Below the pieces are notes generated by a model. The model was not told the origin of the DNA. It saw nothing but the letters and a program-made list of their open reading frames with translations, and did not search any database. This document shows positions 14,713-20,785 of a stretch of 20,785 nucleotides of DNA, piece after piece. The stretch is from Gammaproteobacteria bacterium. GTDB lineage: Bacteria > Pseudomonadota > Gammaproteobacteria > Pseudomonadales > Azotimanducaceae. The DNA lies in assembly GCA_003228415.1 (NCBI GenBank), contig QIDL01000052.1, positions 1-20,785 on the forward strand. The letters run 5' to 3'. How positions within the stretch are numbered: the first letter of the stretch is position 1; every line of letters starts with the position of its first letter. A program made the position numbers and the translations under genes.

Positions 14713-15534
14713 CTACGCGGTGCCGAGTTTTTGCCGCAGCAATTCCAGTGGTGATTGCCGACCGTATTCGGACAGCTCGAAGGCTTCGGCATAGCGGCCC
14801 TGAGGTGCATAGCGCCGAGCGATGGCCGCAGGGCGCCGACCGTAGAATGATTCCAGCCAGCGACGTGGGTCTCCGCTGAGCGACTCCCCGGTTATGAATG
14901 GCAACCACTCGAAGACCTGTGATGCATGGCAGCTGAGAAGGTCCAGCACCGTCTCGAAAAACGGCTCGATCGGCAACACCACATCGGCCCGAAATGATAT
15001 GGGTCGGGTAAAGAAATCCGCCATACAGAGCACGACTGGATCGACCTCCAACACAGGAACCTGTGATTCTACATTGGGTACCCGCAACAGGTAGCAGGCA
15101 TCCTGGACGAGTATCGCGGTCGCCCGATGATCCGGGTGATAGTCATACGGTCTGTGGGTGACAATGAGTTCCGGGGCGAAGCTGCGAATGTCGCGCACCA
15201 ACCGTTTCCGAAGGTCGATCGTTGGCGCGAGTTCGCCATCCGGCTGATCCCAGATTGTCAGCTCGGCGTTCAGGTATGCGGCTGCCTGCTCTGCTTCTGA
15301 GCGACGTCGTTCGGCAAGCTCTGAACGGTCCAGTGTCTGGTGACCGGCGGATCCATCGGTCAATGAGAGGATTCCGATGTGGCTGCCCCGTTCAGCTTGT
15401 GAGACCATGAGGCCGCCTGCGTGAAATTCTGCGTCGTCCGGATGGGCACCGATGACGAGAATACGAGTGAAAGGCTCGATCGAAGAGATGGACTCGACGT
15501 GCGAGAAGGACTTGGCGTCGTCTGAATTTGGCAC
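14713..15534 (-). CDS. PIG-L/LmbE family zinc-dependent deacetylase
   Basis: A 273-residue member of the LmbE/PIG-L family, which removes N-acetyl groups from sugars such as N-acetylglucosamine conjugates. Zinc-site motifs are AHPDD (30-34, with His31, Asp33 and Asp34) and HPDH (133-136). LILSLTDGSAG-type sequence follows the first motif as usual. The start appears to be GTG at 15534; the ribosome site is weak and a start a little downstream cannot be ruled out. It is the first gene of a minus-strand set with NUDIX and ArsR. This suggests a small sugar-nucleotide or glycoconjugate function, but the substrate is unknown. Confidence 0.88.
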   Translation of the reverse strand: MPNSDDAKSFSHVESISSIEPFTRILVIGAHPDDAEFHAGGLMVSQAERGSHIGILSLTDGSAGHQTLDRSELAERRRSEAEQAAAYLNAELTIWDQPDGELAPTIDLRKRLVRDIRSFAPELIVTHRPYDYHPDHRATAILVQDACYLLRVPNVESQVPVLEVDPVVLCMADFFTRPISFRADVVLPIEPFFETVLDLLSCHASQVFEWLPFITGESLSGDPRRWLESFYGRRPAAIARRYAPQGRYAEAFELSEYGRQSPLELLRQKLGTA

Positions 15535-15617
15535 GGCTCACATTGGTCTTACATTTGGTGGGTCGAGTTTTACAACATTCTGGCAGGGCCTGGATAGACT
15601 GTTCATCGTCGGGGTAG

Positions 15618-15908
15618 GTGCGGTTTGCCAGCAGGCGCGTCGAACCGCCATCGGGTGGGACTGAATACAATGACTTTGAAATTGTGAAAAAGGACTATGA
15701 ATTTCTGATTGGTCAGCGGTTTTCCGTGGAGGGAGAGATATACGTTGTTCGAGATCTGACCGGGGATGCAGAACACACCTATGTACGAGCCGGCTGCTCG
15801 GGCGAAAACCAGGACCCCAGAACTTTTTCGCTTCACGATGTGATCCAGTGGTTGCTGGTCGATGAGGAGATCGAACTGTCCAATCCAAACTATCTCGCAG
15901 CGAGGTAG
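15618..15908 (+). CDS. Small hypothetical protein, start uncertain
   Basis: I do not recognise this gene. The frame encodes up to 96 residues; from about residue 18 it looks like an ordinary small soluble protein (IVKKDYEFLIGQRFSVEGE, then YVVRDLTGDAEHTYVRAG, then TFSLHDVIQWLLVDEEIEL). Possible starts are GTG at 15618 (near GGGG) or GTG at 15684; neither has a strong ribosome site. It stands alone between the PIG-L gene, which points away, and the ABC gene 274 bases downstream. No signal peptide or membrane segment is visible. It may be real, a remnant of a larger gene, or chance. Confidence 0.42.
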   Translation: MRFASRRVEPPSGGTEYNDFEIVKKDYEFLIGQRFSVEGEIYVVRDLTGDAEHTYVRAGCSGENQDPRTFSLHDVIQWLLVDEEIELSNPNYLAAR

Positions 15909-16182
15909 TTTTCGCCAACCTGAACGAGTGGATCGTGCTCGGGTGCGCCCAACCAGGCGCAGTGTCCTGCTTCGCTCACCCGTCGCCTGAATCCGCATCG
16001 TTGGTTTGACCCCAATCTGGTCTGAATCGCCAGTTTCAACCCCCCCGCGCAGACCTGATCCAGCACCAGTACGTCGTTTTTCCTGACCCGTGACCGATCT
16101 GCTGATGGCAGGCTGAATTGGAACGACCCTTGCTAGGCATACGTGGGAATCATGCAGAAGGGATTCATCGAGAAGGTAATAG
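15909..16182. other. Intergenic region before the ABC transporter, no gene seen
   Basis: No convincing coding frame is present on either strand. It includes a run of seven C (about 16040) and the stretch GGTTTGACCCCAATCTGGTC (about 16002-16021), which holds two near-copies of GGTYTGA and resembles short dispersed debris found in some proteobacteria. The promoter for the ABC genes probably lies here, but I cannot place it. GAGAAGG just before 16183 is the likely ribosome site. Confidence 0.6.
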
Positions 16183-17070
16183 ATGCTGAAAATTGAAAAT
16201 CTGTCCAGGACATATGGCAACAGGGTCCAGGCTCTGGATGACGTCACCCTCGAAGTACCGCGCGGGATGTTTGGTTTGCTTGGGCCGAACGGTGCCGGTA
16301 AATCCACGCTCATGCGAACCATTGCCACATTGCAGATGCCAGACACCGGCAGCATCTCCTTCGATGACATCGATGTGCTTGAAGATCCGGTGCGACTGCG
16401 GCGGACGCTGGGATATCTGCCCCAGGAATTTGGCGCCTATCCGAGAACGTCTCCGGAAGTGATGTTGAATCACATTGCCGTGCTCAAAGGTATCGACGGT
16501 AAGAAGGCCCGCCGCGGGATGGTCGAACAGTTGCTGGTTCAGACCAATCTCTGGGACGTGCGCAAGAAGAGCATCGATACTTTTTCAGGTGGTATGAAAC
16601 AGCGTTTTGGCATTGCCCAGGCGTTGATCGGCGAACCTTCCCTCATCATCGTCGACGAACCGACCGCCGGACTCGACCCGGTGGAGCGCAGGCGATTCCA
16701 CAATCTTCTCACCAGGATCAGCGAGGATGTGGTGGTGTTGCTGTCTACCCACATCGTCGACGACGTGGCCGATCTCTGCCCTCGGATGGCCATCATGGGA
16801 GATGGCCGGATTCTGGTTGAAGGCGAACCGCAGGCACTGGTCGACAAGCTCAACGGGCGGCTCTGGTCGAAACGTGTCGGCATGGACGAAGCCCCGGTGC
16901 TGCGAAGATCGCTCCCGGTGGTTTCCACTCGACTCGTCGGCGGGCAGATGGAGCTGCGGGTGGTCGCGGAAGCAGAACCGGAAGGCGGGCTCACCCGGGT
17001 GGAGCCGACGTTGGAGGACGTCTACTTCGCGACGTTGCTGGGCCACGGTCTCAGCGTCGAGTTGGACTGA
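16183..17070 (+). CDS. ABC transporter ATP-binding protein
   Basis: A 295-residue ATPase subunit. Walker A GPNGAGKS is at 34-41, the Q-loop Gln81 is in LPQEFGAYP, the signature is FSGGM (134-138, for LSGGQ), Walker B is LIIVDEP (154-160), the D-loop is AGLDP, and the H-loop His190 is in LLSTHIVDD. It belongs to the ABC-2/CcmA-type group, with a 100-residue C-terminal region after the ATPase domain. ATG at 16183 follows GAGAAGG. The permease gene starts 11 bases after its stop, so this subunit almost certainly drives that permease. Transported substrate and direction are unknown; export-type relatives dominate the group. Confidence 0.95.
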   Translation: MLKIENLSRTYGNRVQALDDVTLEVPRGMFGLLGPNGAGKSTLMRTIATLQMPDTGSISFDDIDVLEDPVRLRRTLGYLPQEFGAYPRTSPEVMLNHIAVLKGIDGKKARRGMVEQLLVQTNLWDVRKKSIDTFSGGMKQRFGIAQALIGEPSLIIVDEPTAGLDPVERRRFHNLLTRISEDVVVLLSTHIVDDVADLCPRMAIMGDGRILVEGEPQALVDKLNGRLWSKRVGMDEAPVLRRSLPVVSTRLVGGQMELRVVAEAEPEGGLTRVEPTLEDVYFATLLGHGLSVELD

Positions 17071-17081
17071 GCGGAGGTAGC

Positions 17082-20000
17082 ATGTTCTGGGAGATTCTCC
17101 GTTTCGAATGTCGCTATCAATTGCGCTCGCCGCTATTTCTGGTCGTTGCCGGTCTCTGGTTCCTGATCGCATTCATGATCACCGGAAGCGAATCGGTGAG
17201 CGTTGGTGGTGTCGGCAACAACCTCAATCTCAATGCGAACTTCGCCATTCTGCAGATTCAGTACACGCTATCGATTCTGGGGATGTTTCCCGCCGTCGCT
17301 TTCGTGGCCGGTGCGATCACACGGGATTATGAGGCGAAAACAGCGCAGATATTGTTTGCAACCGGAGTGGGCGAACGCCGTTATCTGTTCGGGCGGTTTG
17401 CCGGTGGCGCCCTGTTCGCGGTTCTGATTGGGATCGCTGCGCTGCTTGGGACTCTGATTGGTACGCTGATGCCGTGGCTCGATCAGGAACGGATAGGTCC
17501 GTTCAGCCCGGCGCCTTACCTGTTCAGTCTCTGGGCGATCATCGTGCCCAATCTGCTGATCATCAGCGCTCTGTTTTTCTCTGTTGCGGCACTTACTCGA
17601 TCAATGATGGCTGCATACGTGGCAGCGCTGGGATTCATGATCCTGTTCATCGTCCTGGCAAGCGTTACGGATCAGGAGACCATCGGAGTGATGGCTCTTG
17701 GTGATCCTTTCGGGATAGTCGCCTTTGGTGAGATCACCCGTTACTGGACGGTATTTGATCGCAACTTCGGTATGCCTGGAGTCACAGATACGCTGCTTTA
17801 CAATCGCTTGATCTGGGCCGGCGTCAGCGTGGTGGCGTTGAGCCTGACCGCCTGGCGTTATCGCTTCAACCTGGCACCGGCACGGCGGCTGAGGTTACGC
17901 AGGAAACCCCGACATCACGCCGAGCCACCACCGACCCGGGCAGATTTGTTCAATGTTCGAGGCCGGCAGGGTTTGGGCGTTGATCTCGCTCAACTGTTTT
18001 CGCAATTGCACATGGATGTCCGGGGCATGACCCGAAGCATTCCTTTCTATGTGCTGCTGGCCTTCGGCATGTTGCAGGTGGTGGGTAGTTTCTACGGTGC
18101 AACCACTCAGTTCTTTGGTACGCCGATATATCCGGTGACTGGAATTCTGGTGACGGTGGTTGGAGGCAGCTTCAGCCTGGCGGTGATCATCATCTTGATC
18201 TATTACTCCGGCGAACTGGTCCATCGAGAGCGCCAGACGCTCACTCATGAAATTGTCGATGCCACCCCTTACTCCAATGTGATCATGGTGCTTTCCAAGG
18301 TCGGCGCTTTGTGGTTCGTGATCAGCGCGATGCTGCTGATCGTGATGTTGACGTCGATGCTGGTCCAGGTTGCAAACGACTACACCCGCTTTGAGATACC
18401 CGTGTACATAAAGGGACTTTTTGGGGTGCTGGGTGTCGGGTACTACCTGTTGTGCGTACCGGCGGTACTCATTCAGGTGCTATCGCCCAACAAGTTCATC
18501 GGCATGGTGATTTTTCTGGTTGTGTTTCTGGTTCTGCAGACGCTGCCGAGCCTCGATTTCGAACATTATCTCTATCGGTACACGTTGCCCGGCGCGCCAT
18601 ACTCAGGCATGAATGGTTACGGCCACTACGTCATCCCGCTGGTCAGTTATGCCGTCTACTGGACCGCCTTCGCCGGGCTGCTGATTGTTGTCGCACACCT
18701 TTTCTATCGGCGTGGTTATCCAGGCAGAATCAAGGACACACTGGCAGTGGCCCGGTCGCGCTGGAACAGCTCGGTGGCCGGTGTCTCCATTGTGTTGCTG
18801 GTAGTCTTTGGTGGCATGGGTAGTTGGATTTTCTACAACACGAATATCCTCAACGGCTACTTGACACAAGACGAGCGCGAAGCGCTAAGAGCCGACTACG
18901 AGAAAGCCTATAAGCCCTTCGAGCGGTTGCCACGTCCCGAGGTGATCGACATTGACATGCAAGTCGACATCTTTCCGGAGCAGCGACGCCTCGAATCCAG
19001 GGGTGAGGCGAAGATGGTCAACCGTAAGGACGAACCCATTGAAGTTTTACATCTGACGTTGTCCACTTTGTTGACTCTCAACAGCATCGCGATCGACGGT
19101 GCCACTCTGGCGGAGAAGGATGAGGTCCTGGGCTATTACCAGTACCGTTTCGATCCTGCGCTGGCCCCGGGTGCACAAACAGTCCTGAGCTGGGATCTCT
19201 CCTGGCTGAATGAGGGTTTTCCCAATACCAGAGCGACCAACCGGATCGTTGCCAATGGTACGTTTGTCGACAACTCGGAGATCATGCCGATCCCCGGTTA
19301 CAACTCGGGTCGGGAGCTGAACGACAACAACGTTCGCCGCGAATTCGATCTGGGGCCTGTCGAGCGTATGCCGGAACTCGGAGATCCGGACTACCTGGGT
19401 ATCAGTCAGTTCAACGTTGGCGAGCGGAGCGACTTCAAGGCGGTGGTCAGCACCAGCGAGGATCAGATCGCCATTGCACCCGGCTACCTCAGGAAGCAGT
19501 GGCTGGAGAACGGACGCCGCTATTTTGCTTATGAAATGGATGCACCCATATGGCCGTTTGTGTCGTTCTCTTCTGCGCGGTATGCGGTTGCAGAAGACAG
19601 TTGGAACGATGTGAAGCTCGAGGTGTACTACCATCCGGAGCACGACTTCAATATCGAGAGCATGCTGGAGAGCAGCAAACAGTCGCTGGATTACTTCACC
19701 AGAGAATTCTCGCCGTATCAGTATCGCCAGTTCCGGATTCTCGAGTTTCCGCGCTATCAGACCTTCGCGCAGTCATTCCCCAACACGATTCCATTTTCGG
19801 AGGCGATAGGATTTGTTGCGGATCTTCGTGACGACAAGCGCATCGACTACGTGTTTTACGTGACAGCACATGAGCTGGCGCATCAGTGGTGGGCGCATCA
19901 GGTCGTTGGCGCGCAGATGCAGGGTATGACCATCATGGTAGAAACCCTTGCTCAGTACTCGGCTCTGATGGTGATGGAAAGAGCCTTCGGAGCAGCCAGG

Positions 20001-20651
20001 ATGCGTCGTTTTCTGAAATATGAACTCGATCGCTATCTGCAGGGCAGAGGTGGGGAGCTGATCGAAGAATTACCCCTCATGCTGGTGGAGAATCAGCCCT
20101 ACGTTCACTATCGCAAAGGTAGTCTGGCCATGTACGCGCTGAAGGAGGCCGTTGGTGAGGCAGCCGTCAATCAGGCTCTTCGAAATTTCCTCGCGAAGTA
20201 CGGGTTTAAAGAAAGGTCTTTTCCAACGTCGGTGGATCTGATCGATGAATTCAGAGCGGTCGCGGGAGCGGAGCAGCAATCGCTGATAACGGACCTGTTC
20301 GAGAAAATCGTGATCTTTGATCTGAAGGTGGAACAAGCAGACGTAGTGGAAAAAGATCAGGGGTTCGAGGTGACGATGACCGTCAACGCCCGCAAATTCG
20401 AGGCGGATGGCGCCGGTAAGGAAACGGAAGTAGCACTGGCGCAGAGTCTGGACATCGTGGTTTTTGCGGAAGGGTCGGATGAGCTTGGTGATACGGATCT
20501 GCCGGAACCGTTGCTGTTCGAGCATCCCCTCGTCACCAGTGGTGAACACACCTTCACTTTCATGGTCTCCGAACGACCGTCCAAGGTGGGAATCGATCCC
20601 TATATCAAGATGATTGACAGGAACCCCGACGACAATGTGAAGTCGCTGTGA
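17082..20651 (+). CDS. ABC-2 type permease fused to an M1-family zinc aminopeptidase domain
   Basis: A 1189-residue inner-membrane protein. The first 600 residues hold two ABC-2-like sets of membrane segments (roughly 15-260 and 320-590) joined by a basic cytoplasmic linker near 262-285. The rest is an M1-type peptidase domain, probably outside the cytoplasm: the zinc motif HELAH is at 930-934 (catalytic Glu931), the third ligand is likely Glu954, an FSEAIGF motif (905-911) sits where M1 enzymes have GAMEN, and Tyr1010 in YRKGS is the probable transition-state tyrosine. All key residues are kept, so it may be an active peptidase. GGAGG precedes ATG 17082. It pairs with the ATPase upstream. 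Such fusions are known in several bacterial groups, but their substrates are undefined; a transported peptide cut by the domain is a guess. Confidence 0.93.
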   Translation: MFWEILRFECRYQLRSPLFLVVAGLWFLIAFMITGSESVSVGGVGNNLNLNANFAILQIQYTLSILGMFPAVAFVAGAITRDYEAKTAQILFATGVGERRYLFGRFAGGALFAVLIGIAALLGTLIGTLMPWLDQERIGPFSPAPYLFSLWAIIVPNLLIISALFFSVAALTRSMMAAYVAALGFMILFIVLASVTDQETIGVMALGDPFGIVAFGEITRYWTVFDRNFGMPGVTDTLLYNRLIWAGVSVVALSLTAWRYRFNLAPARRLRLRRKPRHHAEPPPTRADLFNVRGRQGLGVDLAQLFSQLHMDVRGMTRSIPFYVLLAFGMLQVVGSFYGATTQFFGTPIYPVTGILVTVVGGSFSLAVIIILIYYSGELVHRERQTLTHEIVDATPYSNVIMVLSKVGALWFVISAMLLIVMLTSMLVQVANDYTRFEIPVYIKGLFGVLGVGYYLLCVPAVLIQVLSPNKFIGMVIFLVVFLVLQTLPSLDFEHYLYRYTLPGAPYSGMNGYGHYVIPLVSYAVYWTAFAGLLIVVAHLFYRRGYPGRIKDTLAVARSRWNSSVAGVSIVLLVVFGGMGSWIFYNTNILNGYLTQDEREALRADYEKAYKPFERLPRPEVIDIDMQVDIFPEQRRLESRGEAKMVNRKDEPIEVLHLTLSTLLTLNSIAIDGATLAEKDEVLGYYQYRFDPALAPGAQTVLSWDLSWLNEGFPNTRATNRIVANGTFVDNSEIMPIPGYNSGRELNDNNVRREFDLGPVERMPELGDPDYLGISQFNVGERSDFKAVVSTSEDQIAIAPGYLRKQWLENGRRYFAYEMDAPIWPFVSFSSARYAVAEDSWNDVKLEVYYHPEHDFNIESMLESSKQSLDYFTREFSPYQYRQFRILEFPRYQTFAQSFPNTIPFSEAIGFVADLRDDKRIDYVFYVTAHELAHQWWAHQVVGAQMQGMTIMVETLAQYSALMVMERAFGAARMRRFLKYELDRYLQGRGGELIEELPLMLVENQPYVHYRKGSLAMYALKEAVGEAAVNQALRNFLAKYGFKERSFPTSVDLIDEFRAVAGAEQQSLITDLFEKIVIFDLKVEQADVVEKDQGFEVTMTVNARKFEADGAGKETEVALAQSLDIVVFAEGSDELGDTDLPEPLLFEHPLVTSGEHTFTFMVSERPSKVGIDPYIKMIDRNPDDNVKSL

Positions 20652-20652
20652 G

Positions 20653-20785
20653 TCAGATCCGTTCCAACTGCCAGACGGTGACCTCCAGAGGTCGCTTGAG
20701 ATAGAGCCCGCCACCTACGGCCACGAACTGATGCTCCAGCCGACGTTGGTACCACCTCACAGGCCTTGCGATCTGGGCATTGTCG
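20653..20785 (-). CDS. C-terminal end of an unrecognised protein, cut by the window edge
   Basis: A minus-strand frame open from the window edge to a TGA at 20655-20653 gives 43 residues with a natural look (ARPVRWYQRRLEHQFVAVGG, then LYLKRPLEVTVWQLERI). It ends 1 base from the stop of the convergent permease-peptidase gene, the same tight tail-to-tail layout seen elsewhere in the window. I do not recognise the family and the start is out of view. Confidence 0.5.
   Translation of the reverse strand, partial: DNAQIARPVRWYQRRLEHQFVAVGGGLYLKRPLEVTVWQLERI

Overview
The window is a bacterial chromosome segment of moderately high GC. It probably comes from a proteobacterium, most likely a gammaproteobacterium with varied catabolism; this rests on gene families and codon usage only, and no rRNA, tRNA or marker gene fixes the taxonomy. 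Genes are compact, with good Shine-Dalgarno sites and several GTG/TTG starts.

Left part (1 to about 4050) is accessory DNA. Three 3' ends of one IS91-like (Y2/HUH) transposase element lie in the same orientation (1-18, 1181-1297, 3379-3490). The longest copy still encodes the transposase C-terminus. They separate unrelated cargo: an AT-richer alpha/beta hydrolase gene whose 3' end forms an integron attC-like site (1119-1166), an unusual pyruvate-kinase-like gene with an N-terminal extension and an apparently doubled lid domain, and an internally deleted, frameshifted radical SAM pseudogene. This looks like a worn mosaic of integron cassette and rolling-circle element.

Middle part (4225 to 12315) is catabolic. 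A crotonase gene converges on an acyl-CoA ligase gene, with overlapping stop codons. A SulP anion transporter with a STAS domain lies upstream of the ligase on the same strand. Divergent from SulP, across a region holding a 16-bp-unit tandem repeat, runs a tight four-gene unit: a class III (glutathione-dependent formaldehyde type) alcohol dehydrogenase, a luciferase-like (LLM) oxidoreductase, an amidohydrolase-2 family hydrolase and a deazaflavin (F420) dependent nitroreductase-like protein. Together they suggest oxidation and CoA-dependent breakdown of an unknown organic substrate, possibly using cofactor F420. The substrate cannot be read from the sequence.

Right part (12316 to 20785) holds an exported metallo-beta-lactamase-fold hydrolase resembling AHL lactonases, a divergent small sulfotransferase-like gene, a minus-strand set (PIG-L/LmbE deacetylase, NUDIX hydrolase, ArsR regulator), a small uncertain ORF, and a two-gene ABC system. 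In the ABC system the 1189-residue permease is fused to an M1-type zinc aminopeptidase domain. The window ends in the C-terminus of an unrecognised minus-strand gene.

I see no CRISPR array, tRNA, rRNA, obvious riboswitch or strong intrinsic terminator. The most interesting points are the attC plus IS91-end mosaic, the doubled-lid pyruvate-kinase-like protein, the F420-type catabolic unit and the permease-peptidase fusion. None is a clear new system by itself.
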